Part shown: in pieces, positions 54,005-63,718 of the stretch
Numbering within the stretch: the first letter of the stretch is position 1
Layout of the letters: the number at the start of each line of letters is the position of its first letter
Source: an uncultured Pseudomonadales bacterium
Lineage (GTDB): Bacteria > Pseudomonadota > Gammaproteobacteria > Pseudomonadales > Balneatricaceae
Assembly: GCA_937773555.1 (NCBI GenBank)
Contig: CALJVT010000002.1
Span: 804,501 to 868,500, forward strand
Direction of reading: 5' to 3'
Length of the DNA: 64,000 nt
Notes under the pieces: generated by a model
Seen by the model: only the letters and a program-made list of their open reading frames with translations
The model's database searches: none
Told to the model about the DNA's origin: nothing
Program-made: the position numbers and the translations under genes

Positions 54005-55303
54005 ATGATTGACTTAAAATCCAATTTTATTGGTATTGAAACGCCTAATCCTTTTTGGCTGGCTTCAGCGCCGCCAACCGACAAAGCCTATAACGTAAAC
54101 CGAGCTTTTGAAGCGGGCTGGGGTGGTGTTATGTGGAAAACCTTAGGCGAAGCAGGCCTTCCATTAGTTAATGTGAGTGGCCCGCGCTATGGTGCATGGC
54201 ACGGCAAAGACCGTACACTGATGGGCTTAAATAACATTGAGCTCATTACTGACCGTGACCTAGAAATCAACTTAGCTGAAATCATTCAAGTCAAGAAAGA
54301 CTGGCCCGATCGTGGGGTTGTGGTCTCACTCATGGTGCCCTGTGAGGAGCAAGCTTGGATAGATATTTTGCGGCGAGTTGAGGATACTGGGGCTGATGGT
54401 ATCGAACTCAATTTTGGCTGCCCTCATGGCATGTCAGAACGTGGTATGGGCGCTGCTGTTGGCCAAGTGCCTGAATATGTCGAAATGGTAGCCGCTTGGT
54501 GTAAACAATATTCTGATTTGCCAACCATAGTAAAGCTAACCCCTAATATTACGGATATTCGCACCTCTGCACGAGGCGCAGTGCGTGGTGGTGCTGATGC
54601 AGTATCACTGATCAACACCATTAATTCAGTTATGGGTGTAGATCTCAATCAGCTAAAAATGTCCCCATCTGTGGGCCAGCAAGGCTCTCATGGAGGCTAT
54701 TGTGGCCCAGCAGTAAAACCTATTGCCTTACACATGCTAAGCGAGATAGCACGGGATACAGAGTGCAATAATATTCCAATTTCTGGCATTGGCGGTATTA
54801 CTGATTGGCGCGATGCGGCGGAATTTATGGCTTTAGGGGCGAGTAATGTGCAGGTATGTACAGCCGTAATGACCTATGGCTTCCGTATTGTTGAGGATAT
54901 GATTGATGGTTTAAGTCGTTACCTAGCTGAGCAAGGAATGACCAGTGTAGATCAATTAATTGGTGCTGCAGTTCCCACGGTAACTTCTTGGAATAAGTTG
55001 GATCTAAATTACGTGGTAAAGGCGCAAATAGATCAGGATTCCTGTATTAAATGTGGCCGTTGCCATATTGCTTGTGAAGACACCTCCCATCAGGCAATTA
55101 GCACTGAAATTAATGGAGAACGTGGTTTCCAAGTCAAGGATGAAGACTGTGTAGGATGTAATCTATGTGTTGTTGTTTGCCCTGTTGAAAATTGCATTAC
55201 TTTACGTGAGCTTGATACCGGAGAAGTGGATGCCCGTACCGGTGAGCTAGTCAGTGCCCATTATCAAAATTGGACTCAACACCCAAATAACCCCGTGGGT
55301 TAG
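54005..55303 (+). CDS. preA: Dihydropyrimidine dehydrogenase subunit PreA
   Basis: 432 residues (E. coli PreA 411). An FMN barrel of the dihydroorotate-dehydrogenase type carries the active-site loop FGCPHGMSERGMG with C139 and H141, equivalent to Cys671/His673 of mammalian DPD. The C-terminal ferredoxin domain has two 4Fe-4S motifs: C347, C350, C353, C357 and C382, C385, C388, C392. With PreT it reduces uracil or thymine to the dihydro base. AGGAG lies before the ATG. Second gene of the pair. Confidence 0.95.
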   Translation: MIDLKSNFIGIETPNPFWLASAPPTDKAYNVNRAFEAGWGGVMWKTLGEAGLPLVNVSGPRYGAWHGKDRTLMGLNNIELITDRDLEINLAEIIQVKKDWPDRGVVVSLMVPCEEQAWIDILRRVEDTGADGIELNFGCPHGMSERGMGAAVGQVPEYVEMVAAWCKQYSDLPTIVKLTPNITDIRTSARGAVRGGADAVSLINTINSVMGVDLNQLKMSPSVGQQGSHGGYCGPAVKPIALHMLSEIARDTECNNIPISGIGGITDWRDAAEFMALGASNVQVCTAVMTYGFRIVEDMIDGLSRYLAEQGMTSVDQLIGAAVPTVTSWNKLDLNYVVKAQIDQDSCIKCGRCHIACEDTSHQAISTEINGERGFQVKDEDCVGCNLCVVVCPVENCITLRELDTGEVDARTGELVSAHYQNWTQHPNNPVG

Positions 55304-55351
55304 GTGAGACCGAGGGTAGGCGCAGCAACCAATAACTATAGGAAAGGTAAA

Positions 55352-56581
55352 ATGTCTAATATCAATACAAACGGACAAAGGTTATGGGACAGTCTCATGG
55401 AAATGGCCAAAATTGGAGCAACTGAAAAGGGCGGGTGTTGCCGCCTAGCGTTGACCGATTTAGACAAACAATCCCGTGATTTGTTTGTCAGCTGGTGCGA
55501 AGCCGCTGGCTGCACCATTAAAATTGACCAGATGGGGAACATATTTGCTCGCCGTGAAGGAAGTGATCCCACTATGGCTCCTGTGGTTATGGGCAGTCAC
55601 TTAGACACCCAGCCCACAGGTGGTAAGTTTGACGGTGTCTATGGTGTACTGGCTGGGTTAGAGGTTATCCGCAGCCTTAACGATCAAAATATCACCACCA
55701 GAGCGCCTGTTGAAGCCAGTGTTTGGACCAACGAAGAAGGTTCTCGCTTTGCTCCAGCTATGGTTGCTTCTGGCGTTTTTGCGGGTGTATTTGATTTAGA
55801 ATACGGCCTTAGTCGCGCTGATCTAGATGGGTTAACCATGGGTGAAGAACTAAAGCGAATTGGTTATGATGGCAAAGAACCTATGGGTGAGCGCCCAATT
55901 AAAGCCTTTTTTGAAGCCCACATAGAGCAAGGCCCAATACTTGAACATGAAGACCTCACCATAGGTGTAGTGACAGATGCTCAAGGCCAACGGTGGTATG
56001 AAGTTACGTTAACTGGCCAAGAGTCTCATGCTGGACCAACACCAATGAAAACCCGCAAAGACGCATTAGTGGGTGCCGCAAAAGTGATCACCTTGGTGAA
56101 CGAAATAGGCTTAAAGTATGCACCTTTGGCTTGCTCTACTGTGGGCTTGATTCAATCCTTTCCCAATTCACGCAATGTCATTCCAGGAGAAGTATTTTTT
56201 ACCGTAGATATCCGCCACCCTGACGATGCTACTTTGTCGGCAATGAATGAGGAGCTAAGGGCAGGCTGCGACGCCATTATTAAAAGCCAGGGCTTGACCA
56301 TGGCATTTGAACAAATCTGGTACTCTCCACCGGTTCCATTTAATCCCTCGTGTGTGGCGTCAGTGCGCCAAGCTGCGGTCGATTTAGGTTATAGTCACTG
56401 TGACATCGTCAGTGGCGCTGGCCATGACGCGTGTTATATCTCCCGTGTTGCACCTACAGCAATGGTATTTGTGCCTTGCAAGGATGGCATCAGCCATAAC
56501 GAGCTTGAAGATGCCAAGCAAGAACACCTTGCCGCAGGGTGTAATGTATTGTTTCAGGCCGTGCTAAATCAAGCCATGTAG
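55352..56581 (+). CDS. M20-family N-carbamoyl-amino acid hydrolase (beta-ureidopropionase/HyuC type)
   Basis: 409 residues, M20/M28-type binuclear zinc hydrolase. Ligands are recognised in MGSHLDTQPTGGKFDGVYG (His, Asp), WTNEEGSRF (Glu), FEAHIEQGP (His) and GAGHDACY (His). This group includes beta-ureidopropionase, N-carbamoyl-L-amino-acid hydrolase and allantoate amidohydrolase; the operon with dihydropyrimidinase and PreTA makes a carbamoyl-beta-amino acid the likely substrate. GGAAAGG lies 5 bases before ATG 55352. It is unrelated to the nitrilase-type enzyme at 45983, which does the same reaction. Confidence 0.9.
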   Translation: MSNINTNGQRLWDSLMEMAKIGATEKGGCCRLALTDLDKQSRDLFVSWCEAAGCTIKIDQMGNIFARREGSDPTMAPVVMGSHLDTQPTGGKFDGVYGVLAGLEVIRSLNDQNITTRAPVEASVWTNEEGSRFAPAMVASGVFAGVFDLEYGLSRADLDGLTMGEELKRIGYDGKEPMGERPIKAFFEAHIEQGPILEHEDLTIGVVTDAQGQRWYEVTLTGQESHAGPTPMKTRKDALVGAAKVITLVNEIGLKYAPLACSTVGLIQSFPNSRNVIPGEVFFTVDIRHPDDATLSAMNEELRAGCDAIIKSQGLTMAFEQIWYSPPVPFNPSCVASVRQAAVDLGYSHCDIVSGAGHDACYISRVAPTAMVFVPCKDGISHNELEDAKQEHLAAGCNVLFQAVLNQAM

Positions 56582-56593
56582 CTAGGAATATGA

Positions 56594-56660
56594 CCAAGGT
56601 AGTTACAAGCCTAAGCCGGTATGTAGCATGGCTTAGCTGTAGAATTTGTAACTACTTTGG
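56594..56660. repeat. Nested 67-base inverted repeat between the M20 hydrolase gene and pntA
   Basis: Outer arms CCAAGGTAGTTACAA (56594-56608) and TTGTAACTACTTTGG (56646-56660) pair at 14 of 15 positions, the last as G-T in RNA. Inner arms CTAAGCC (56611-56617) and GGCTTAG (56630-56636) pair fully. No T tract follows on either side, so it is not a standard terminator. It could be an extended mRNA 3' stem or a mobile palindromic repeat. Confidence 0.6.
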
Positions 56661-56890
56661 CCGTCAGATAAAAACTAATGCATTAGTTTAAACTCTCCCT
56701 TATCTATTGGATATGCCTATACTTATAAAAATTTATTGTATATATTCAGTATGCAATTTGTTTGCAGTATTTTTATTGCGTTTAATCGGCGTTGTTGATA
56801 CACCTATATCAGCCCAGTTTTTTAACTAGGTTGTAATAAAACACACGAATCCTTTAGCTAGATTTTTTCTACCCACGCACAGGTAATTCC
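56661..56890. other. AT-rich upstream region of pntA
   Basis: About 230 bases with no open frame. It should hold the pntA promoter; I could not fix -35/-10 elements. No RutR-like site is seen here, so pntAB need not belong to the regulon. Confidence 0.4.
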
Positions 56891-58441
56891 ATGCTTATCG
56901 GTATACCCAAAGAGCCTATGGCGGGCGAAACTCGAGTCGCTGCCACTCCCAAAACAGTAGAGCAATTAATAAAACTTGGCTTTGATGTTTGTATTGAATC
57001 AAACGCAGGCCATGCAGCTAACTTTGACGATGCATCATACGAAGCTGCTGGAGCGTCTATTAACGCCAACACCAAAGTAGTTTACCAAAGTGATTTGGTG
57101 CTTAAGGTAAACCCTCTTTTAGAGCACCCTGGCCAAGCTTGCCATGAGTTAGACTTGCTCAAAAATGGTGGTCATTTAATCAGCTTTATGGCGCCTGCCC
57201 AGAACGAAGAACAGCTTAAGCAGCTTGCGCAGCGAAATATTACTGCCATGTCTATGGAGTCTGTGCCGCGTATATCCCGTTCACAGTCAATGGATGCCTT
57301 AAGTTCCATGGCTAATATTGGTGGTTATCGCGCAGTGATTGAAGCCGCCCATCATTTTGGCCGTTTTTTCACTGGTCAAATCACTGCTGCAGGTAAGGTG
57401 CCTCCTGCTAAAGTGTTGATTATAGGCGCAGGTGTTGCAGGTCTAGCAGCATTGGGTGCAGCCGGTAGCTTAGGCGCCATAGTGCGAGCCTTTGATACCC
57501 GTCCCGAAGTAAAAGAACAAATTAACTCTATGGGTGCTGAATTCCTAGAAGTAGAATTAGAGGAAGAAAGTGGCTCTGGTGATGGTTATGCGAAGGTGAT
57601 GAGTAAAGCCTTTATTGAAGCTGAAATGGCCTTATTTGCTGAGCAAGCCAAAGAAGTGGATATTATTATTACCACGGCTATGATTCCTGGTAGAGCTGCA
57701 CCTAAGCTAATTACTGCTGAAATGGTGTCTACTATGACCCCAGGTAGCGTGATTGTAGATTTGGCTGCCGGTGGTGGTGGCAACTGTGACCTTACCGAGC
57801 CTGGCAAAGTGATCACTAGTGCTAACGGAGTGAAAGTGATTGGCTACACAGACATGCCCGCTCGTCTGCCTAGCCAAGCCTCCCAGCTCTACGGCACCAA
57901 CCTAGTAAATTTGCTAAAGCTGCTTTGCCCTGAAAAAGATGGTCAGTTGGTGATCGATTTTGAAGACCCCATCATGCGTGGTGTGACCATTAGTAAGGAT
58001 GGTGAAGTCACTTGGCCAGCACCCCCTATTCAAGTGGCTGCAGTACCCCCAAAGAAAGTGCAAGATAGTGCGCCGATAGAACCTTCTAAGCAGGAAATGT
58101 CAGCGGCAGTGAAATATGGTTTAGGCCTAGCAATTGCTGTACTGATAGGTTGGATAGCGCTAAACGCACCTGTGGCCTTCCTAGGCCACTTCACAGTGTT
58201 TGTGTTGTCTTGCATTATTGGTTATTACGTGGTTTGGAACGTCAAACATGCCTTGCACACGCCATTGATGGCCATCACCAATGCGGTGTCTGGCATTATT
58301 GTTGTGGGAGCTGTGCTTCAGGTAGGTGACGAGCTCAATCTTGTCACCATTCTTGCTTTGATCTCTGTGCTCATCGCGTCCATTAACATCGTTGGCGGCT
58401 TTTATGTCACCAAACGCATGTTAAAAATGTTCCAGAAATAG
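56891..58441 (+). CDS. pntA: NAD(P) transhydrogenase alpha subunit
   Basis: 516 residues (E. coli PntA 510). NAD(H)-binding domain I with [18 protein letters not shown] at the start, [29 protein letters not shown], and the nucleotide fold [19 protein letters not shown]. Near the C terminus are a short linker and about four TM segments ([13 protein letters not shown] onwards). It drives hydride transfer from NADH to NADP+ using the proton gradient, together with PntB. It precedes pntB by 10 bases. Confidence 0.96.
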   Translation: MLIGIPKEPMAGETRVAATPKTVEQLIKLGFDVCIESNAGHAANFDDASYEAAGASINANTKVVYQSDLVLKVNPLLEHPGQACHELDLLKNGGHLISFMAPAQNEEQLKQLAQRNITAMSMESVPRISRSQSMDALSSMANIGGYRAVIEAAHHFGRFFTGQITAAGKVPPAKVLIIGAGVAGLAALGAAGSLGAIVRAFDTRPEVKEQINSMGAEFLEVELEEESGSGDGYAKVMSKAFIEAEMALFAEQAKEVDIIITTAMIPGRAAPKLITAEMVSTMTPGSVIVDLAAGGGGNCDLTEPGKVITSANGVKVIGYTDMPARLPSQASQLYGTNLVNLLKLLCPEKDGQLVIDFEDPIMRGVTISKDGEVTWPAPPIQVAAVPPKKVQDSAPIEPSKQEMSAAVKYGLGLAIAVLIGWIALNAPVAFLGHFTVFVLSCIIGYYVVWNVKHALHTPLMAITNAVSGIIVVGAVLQVGDELNLVTILALISVLIASINIVGGFYVTKRMLKMFQK

Positions 58442-58451
58442 GAGACGACCA

Positions 58452-59837
58452 ATGCAAGCAGGTATGGTTATCACAGCTTACGTTATCGCCGCTGTATTAT
58501 TTATCATGGCCCTTGGTGGGCTATCCCAACAAGAGTCGGCCAAACGCGGCATTTGGCTTGGCATCATAGGCATGGCGTTAGCGTTATTGGCTACTTTGTT
58601 AAGCCCAAAAGTTATGGCACTCACCACAGGCCTTAGCTACATTCTTATTGCCATGCTCATTGGCTCTGCCATTGGTGTTTACATGGCTAAACGAGTGGCT
58701 ATGACGGAAATGCCCGAACTAGTAGCAATACTCCATAGTTTTGTGGGTTTGGCCGCTGTATTTGTGGGTGTGAATAGTTATCTAGACCATTCTCAAGTGC
58801 TTACACCAGTAATGCAAAACATTCACTTGGTAGAAGTATTTTTGGGAGTGTTTATTGGTGCAGTCACCTTTACCGGCTCTGTGGTAGCCTTTGGTAAGCT
58901 AAGGGGTATTATGTCATCCAAAGCCCTTAACCTGCCACAGCGCCACAAGCTAAATTTACTGGCTTTGCTGGTCAGTGCGGTGATGCTGGTGCAATTTGTT
59001 AACCAAGGTGGCAACGACACCTACCTAGTTATTATGGCTCTTATAGCCTTAGTGTTTGGTTGGCATTTAGTGGCATCAATTGGTGGAGCAGACATGCCTG
59101 TCGTCGTGTCTATGCTTAACTCATACTCTGGTTGGGCAGCAGCAGCAGCAGGGTTCTTATTAGGTAATAACTTGTTGATTGTCACAGGTGCCTTGGTAGG
59201 CTCTTCTGGTGCAATTTTGAGCTACATAATGTGTAGGGCTATGAACCGTTCATTTATCTCTGTAATAGCGGGTGGTTTTGGTAACGACCCTATTGCAAGC
59301 GATGACGAAGAAGAAGGCGAAGTACAGCCTACTACTGCCGAAGAAGTGGCCAGTATGTTAACCACTGCTCGGTCTGTGGTTATTACCCCAGGCTACGGCA
59401 TGGCGGTAGCGCAAGCGCAATACCAAGTGCAAGACATTACCCAAAAACTACGTGCTCAAGGCGTAGAAGTACGCTTTGGTATTCACCCTGTTGCTGGGCG
59501 TTTACCAGGCCATATGAATGTATTGTTGGCAGAAGCTAAAGTGCCTTACGACATCGTTTTAGAGATGGATGAAATCAATGAAGACTTTGCAAACACCGAT
59601 GTAGTGCTTGTAATAGGTGCCAACGACACGGTTAACCCCGCCGCGAAAAAACCTGGCAGTCCCATAGCAGGTATGCCAGTGCTGGAAGTGTGGCACGCTA
59701 AAAACGTGATTGTATTTAAGCGTGGTATGGCATCAGGTTATGCGGGAGTGCAAAACCCTTTGTTCTTTATGGACAATAGTAAAATGTTATTTGGCGATGC
59801 CAAAGCATCGTGTGATCAAATAGCCAGTAATCTTTGA
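58452..59837 (+). CDS. pntB: NAD(P) transhydrogenase beta subunit
   Basis: 461 residues (E. coli PntB 462). Membrane domain with about nine TM segments ([17 protein letters not shown] is a conserved stretch) and NADP(H)-binding domain III with [33 protein letters not shown] and [17 protein letters not shown] lies before the ATG. Makes NADPH for biosynthesis; here it may also balance NAD(P)H for PreTA. Confidence 0.96.
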   Translation: MQAGMVITAYVIAAVLFIMALGGLSQQESAKRGIWLGIIGMALALLATLLSPKVMALTTGLSYILIAMLIGSAIGVYMAKRVAMTEMPELVAILHSFVGLAAVFVGVNSYLDHSQVLTPVMQNIHLVEVFLGVFIGAVTFTGSVVAFGKLRGIMSSKALNLPQRHKLNLLALLVSAVMLVQFVNQGGNDTYLVIMALIALVFGWHLVASIGGADMPVVVSMLNSYSGWAAAAAGFLLGNNLLIVTGALVGSSGAILSYIMCRAMNRSFISVIAGGFGNDPIASDDEEEGEVQPTTAEEVASMLTTARSVVITPGYGMAVAQAQYQVQDITQKLRAQGVEVRFGIHPVAGRLPGHMNVLLAEAKVPYDIVLEMDEINEDFANTDVVLVIGANDTVNPAAKKPGSPIAGMPVLEVWHAKNVIVFKRGMASGYAGVQNPLFFMDNSKMLFGDAKASCDQIASNL

Positions 59838-59853
59838 TGACATAGTTGTTTTT

Positions 59854-59897
59854 AAAAAGCCCATAGGCCATTGAAGTAATGGCCTATGGGCTTTTTT
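59854..59897. terminator. Strong bidirectional terminator after pntB
   Basis: Perfect 19-bp stem, arms 59854-59872 and 59878-59896, 5-base loop GAAGT. The arms begin with A5 and end with T6, so it can work on both strands, serving pntB (+) and the asparaginase gene (-), whose stop is 49 bases away. Confidence 0.95.
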
Positions 59898-59945
59898 GTG
59901 CCTTATGAAAAAGCTAGTGCTGTAACGCTAAAATTACTTACCCTT

Positions 59946-60932
59946 CTATGATGCCACCTGCACATTTGATACATGAATTTTGTTGCAGTTATGCAGCTCT
60001 AAATATTGCTCAAAATGAGGGTCTGTGGGCGTTAGGTGCAAGTGATTTAATAGCACATTAAGTGCCACTTCTGCTGCGCGACTAGTGCCATCCAGGGCTT
60101 TTAATGCAATACCCAAGCCAAGGCTCGGTATCGCTGCACCAAACACGCCCTCAGCCCCAGTTTTACAAGCCACTTGAGTACCATAGGCTTGCATAACATA
60201 AGTGCAGTGACGTTTACTACCCGCCACATAAAAGGGTTCATTGACCATAGCCTGGTATAGGCTGTGGCAAGCTTTCTGCCAGTCGTCTGGTAGTTGTTCA
60301 CCAGTACCAAAGCGAGCAAACGCCATGGCCAAACTAGGTAAGGGCAGGGCATAGGTAGGAATAGAGCAGCCATCAATACCCATAGGGTAGTCTGCTACTT
60401 TAAGGTCCATCATGCGCCCCATCGCATCGTTCACTGCTAGTTGAACAGGGTGTTGGTGGTTAATATAACCCTTTGGATCGATGCCTTGATGATGAGCAAA
60501 GCTCAAAAAACCACAGTGCTTACCCGAACAGTTGTTGTGTACTGCGCAGGCCTGCACGCCAGATTGGGCTAAGGCCACAGTAGCAGGCTGATATAAAGGC
60601 CAATGGCTACCACATTCTAAATGTTCAGAACTCATGCCCAATTGGTCAAGCCATTGGGTTACTAGATTGCTGTGCTGAGGTTCGCCATTGTGGCTAGAGC
60701 ACGCCATCGCCACTTGTTGCTGGCTTAGGTTAAGGTCCTGCACAGCACCACTGAGCATGAGTGGTAGCGCTTGCAGTGGTTTAGCGGTAGAGCGGGGGAA
60801 CACCTGCTGATCTACATCACCCCATTGGCTATGGCGCTTGCCTTTGGCATCACTAATAACAGCAATAACTTGATGGCGACTTTCAATAAATCCACCACGG
60901 GTGACATCAATGACTAGTGCTCGGTTATTCAT
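59946..60932 (-). CDS. L-asparaginase, Rhizobium etli AV type (asparaginase II family)
   Basis: 328 residues. The active-site pairs known for the R. etli enzyme are at the same numbers: S48 and K51 in FPRSTAKPLQ, and the metal site C135, K138 (CSGKHC) and C189 (DGCSIP). The further motif SSHNGE (79-84) is present. This is a serine-lysine type amidohydrolase unrelated to E. coli asparaginases. Cytoplasmic; no signal peptide. Hydrolyses L-asparagine to aspartate and ammonia. The agreement of all five positions makes the call firm. Confidence 0.93.
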   Translation of the reverse strand: MNNRALVIDVTRGGFIESRHQVIAVISDAKGKRHSQWGDVDQQVFPRSTAKPLQALPLMLSGAVQDLNLSQQQVAMACSSHNGEPQHSNLVTQWLDQLGMSSEHLECGSHWPLYQPATVALAQSGVQACAVHNNCSGKHCGFLSFAHHQGIDPKGYINHQHPVQLAVNDAMGRMMDLKVADYPMGIDGCSIPTYALPLPSLAMAFARFGTGEQLPDDWQKACHSLYQAMVNEPFYVAGSKRHCTYVMQAYGTQVACKTGAEGVFGAAIPSLGLGIALKALDGTSRAAEVALNVLLNHLHLTPTDPHFEQYLELHNCNKIHVSNVQVAS

Positions 60933-61097
60933 CTGCTACTCCAGATAACGCTGACAACTTAACTATTAAACCCAACTTTAACATCACAGTTAAAGTCAGT
61001 CCAAGTGCGCTTTGTTTAATAAACGTGCCAGACTAAAAAGTTGTGCTCTAGTGGACCTGCATAAAAGGGGTGGTCATAGAATTGGGTGGGTCGCTAA

Positions 61098-61934
61098 CTA
61101 ATTTGACGCATCTTTCGGCTCGCGCTTATCGTGTAACACTGTGACCCGTTGCATGTGCCTTACGTTAGGCAAGTAGTCAGAGATTGCATAGTGATGGGTG
61201 ATACGGTTATCCCACATGGCAACAGTATTGTTACGCCAGCGTAAACGCACCTGAAACTCAGGCTTGGCCATATGTTGGTATAGGTATTGCAGTATTCGAT
61301 CACTCTCACCTTGAACTTCTCCAATAATATGACGGGTAAACGATTGATTCACATTGAGGTATTTGAGCCCACTCACAGGGTGAGTATCAACAACCTTATG
61401 CACTGCAGATCCAGTGCGCTTAAGGCCATCGTTCACGGCTTCAATGCCACCTTTAAAATACAGGTCATTTCTAAAGGTGCCTATGTCGTGTATCGCTTCC
61501 ATGCCGGCTAAATAATTTTGCCACATTAATGGCAGCGCAGTGAATGCCGCGTTGGTGTTAGACCACATGGTATCGCCGCCCACATCAGGTACTCGAATGG
61601 CATGTAATATACTGGTGAAGGGTGGGTTAGCTTTAAACGTCATGTCCTTGTGCCAATCATTGGTGTCTGGTTTGCTGCCAGCACCACTTTTTAGTAAGAC
61701 AATATTTTCATAACCTTCAATGCTTGGATAAATTGGGTGAGGGGGCTCTGGCTCACCAAAGCTTTTGGCAAAGGCTAAGTGTGCTTTTGGTGTTAGATCT
61801 TGGTCACGAAAAAAAATTACTTTATGCTCAATTAGCGCCCCATAAATATCGTCTAACTCTTTTGAGCTAAGATGGTTGAGATCAATGTCTGATATTTCAG
61901 CACCAATAGCAGGTGTCACTTGTTCAATTTTCAT
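61098..61934 (-). CDS. TauD/TfdA-family Fe(II)/2-oxoglutarate dioxygenase
   Basis: 278 residues (E. coli TauD 283). Iron ligands H95 and D97 (WHKDM) and H248 (DNRITHHY), 2-oxoglutarate-binding R263 (RHMQRVTV). The substrate could be taurine, another sulfonate or an aromatic ether acid; the TauD-like WDNRxTxHYAxxDYLP stretch favours TauD relatives, but without tau transport genes taurine is not proven. Divergent from a LysR regulator that probably controls it. Confidence 0.9.
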   Translation of the reverse strand: MKIEQVTPAIGAEISDIDLNHLSSKELDDIYGALIEHKVIFFRDQDLTPKAHLAFAKSFGEPEPPHPIYPSIEGYENIVLLKSGAGSKPDTNDWHKDMTFKANPPFTSILHAIRVPDVGGDTMWSNTNAAFTALPLMWQNYLAGMEAIHDIGTFRNDLYFKGGIEAVNDGLKRTGSAVHKVVDTHPVSGLKYLNVNQSFTRHIIGEVQGESDRILQYLYQHMAKPEFQVRLRWRNNTVAMWDNRITHHYAISDYLPNVRHMQRVTVLHDKREPKDASN

Positions 61935-62162
61935 CTTAGTTAATACTCAAGCACTGTTGTTAGGTCTGAATGTAACCGGGCGAGCAAAGCGCCATTGGGT
62001 TCGCCATGAAAATTAATATAGTGTTCTGTTTGGACATGGGCCTTGCTCCATATGTTTTTTGCCAGGTCCCAGTAAAGTTGGAAGACCCTAGAATCGGCTA
62101 TTTTAACAGTCAAAATAAATGTGTAAACTAGGTCAAAGTTAATGAATCCATAAGGTGAGCTA

Positions 62163-63059
62163 ATGTTATTAAAGAAGTTTATGCCTTCGGCTCAAAGTTT
62201 ATTAATCTTTGAGGTAGCCGCACGTCATTTAAATTTTACTGCCGCTGCCAAAGAACTGGGTTCAACCCAATCGGCAGTAAGCCAACAAATACGTGGTCTA
62301 GAGCAACAACTGGAACTACAATTATTTAAGCGTATCTACCGAGGGGTGGTTCTAACCGATACCGGTGAGCAACTATATGAAGCTGTTGAATCTGGCTTTG
62401 GACAGATGACAAGCTGCTTAGAAAGACTGCAAAAAACTCGTTCACGACAGTGCATTAATGTTGCAACTGATTTCGCGTTTGCAGCATTTTGGTTGTTGCC
62501 TAGGCTACCTCGATTTCGTGAGTTGCACCCTGAAGTAGAGGTGCGAATTGTCACCTCGCAAGACCAGCTAGACTTCACTGCACAAGACACTGACATCTCC
62601 ATTGTGTTTGCCAAAGGCAAGCCCAGCAATTACAGATCACATCTTCTGTCTATAGGGACTGTTTTTCCAGTCTGTAGCCCGTCATTATTAGCTCAATATG
62701 GCCCCATAGAAAGTCACAAAAAACTGGCCACTTTGCCGCTATTAAAACTAGGCGATGATGGGGGTCATGGCTGGTTAAATTGGCGTGGATTTTTCAACCA
62801 GCGACGCAGTCAAGTAATCCCTAGCGAACCCGTACTGACCTTCAACAACTATACCCTTTTGGTTCAGGCCGCGATTGCAGGCCAAGGGGTAGGCATAGGT
62901 TGGGGTGCTCTGGTAGGCGATCTAGTGGATAGTGGTATGCTCACGGCTTTGAGCGCCTTTAGCCTAACCTCCGATTGGGACTATTACCTAGTAGAGGCCA
63001 ACGCTCAAGATATGTTGCCAGCAAAGAGACATTTTGTAGACTGGCTGCTCACTGAATAA
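62163..63059 (+). CDS. LysR-family regulator, GcvA type
   Basis: 298 residues. HTH from LLIFEVAARHLNFTAAAKELGSTQSAVSQQIRGLEQQL; effector domain with ATDFAFAAFWLLPRLPRFRELHPEVEVRI and ending LVEANAQDMLPAKRHFVDWLL, as in GcvA-type regulators. AAGGTGAG lies 6 bases before the ATG. Divergent from the TauD-like gene with a 228-base region between; autoregulation and control of that gene are expected. Confidence 0.88.
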   Translation: MLLKKFMPSAQSLLIFEVAARHLNFTAAAKELGSTQSAVSQQIRGLEQQLELQLFKRIYRGVVLTDTGEQLYEAVESGFGQMTSCLERLQKTRSRQCINVATDFAFAAFWLLPRLPRFRELHPEVEVRIVTSQDQLDFTAQDTDISIVFAKGKPSNYRSHLLSIGTVFPVCSPSLLAQYGPIESHKKLATLPLLKLGDDGGHGWLNWRGFFNQRRSQVIPSEPVLTFNNYTLLVQAAIAGQGVGIGWGALVGDLVDSGMLTALSAFSLTSDWDYYLVEANAQDMLPAKRHFVDWLLTE

Positions 63060-63119
63060 CCCGCTCTACAACCATTAGTAGAACTAACAGCATTCGGGTG
63101 ATGAAATGGTGTGTTACCT

Positions 63120-63584
63120 TTAACCTGCCAGATCCCGAGTTTTACCAAGCACAAGAAATACGCCTAATGCCATAACCGCCAGCCCAGCAATACGCCGTGT
63201 ATCTATGCTGTAGGTCTGAGAACCGAATAAACCAAAGTGATCAATAGCACTCATGGCAATTAATTGCCCAAGAAGAACAAAGGACACTGCATTTGAAACC
63301 CCAAATTTTGGTGCAACCCAGGTGATTGTCATAATGTAAAACATAACAAAAAAGCCACCAAAGTAATAATACCAGGGGGTACCACTACCAAATATCTTAG
63401 TGGGCACACCTGCTGATGACAGTAAATATAAAGTGGCAATAACAAACCCAACCAAGAGTAAAATTGAAGACGCTAATGCCGGGCTTTGTAGCCTAGTTCC
63501 TAAACCTCCATTTAACGCAGCCATTACGGGAATACCTAAACCTGCAATCAGCATCAATGATGCATAGAATAAAACATTGTTCAT
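63120..63584 (-). CDS. YdcZ-type (DUF606) DMT-superfamily transporter
   Basis: 154 residues, about five hydrophobic segments: GLGIPVMAALNGGLGTRLQSP at the start and YYYFGGFFVMFYIMTITWVAPKFG in the middle are typical YdcZ motifs. Half-size DMT proteins that work as dimers. Function unknown. TAAGAGAAACC precedes the ATG. Confidence 0.88.
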   Translation of the reverse strand: MNNVLFYASLMLIAGLGIPVMAALNGGLGTRLQSPALASSILLLVGFVIATLYLLSSAGVPTKIFGSGTPWYYYFGGFFVMFYIMTITWVAPKFGVSNAVSFVLLGQLIAMSAIDHFGLFGSQTYSIDTRRIAGLAVMALGVFLVLGKTRDLAG

Positions 63585-63718
63585 AAAAGGTTTCTCTTAA
63601 AAGGCTGCTCTTGTAAGCAACCTCAAACTTAAAAGCTTAGCTGTTGTTAGGGCTGAGTATTAAAGCAACAGCACTCAACAATAGCACCTTGGTCTAAACT
63701 TGTATTCAACACCGGTGC

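Noticed and set aside
54005-55303. Possible loss of the catalytic Cys of PreA in the GAAVGQ stretch
   Set aside because: The catalytic Cys of this family lies in the CPHG motif, which is intact (C139), so nothing is missing.
56594-56660. Nested inverted repeat as an integron attC site
   Set aside because: The arms do not give the GTTRRRY/RYYYAAC ends (GTTACAA instead), and no integrase or cassette array is near.
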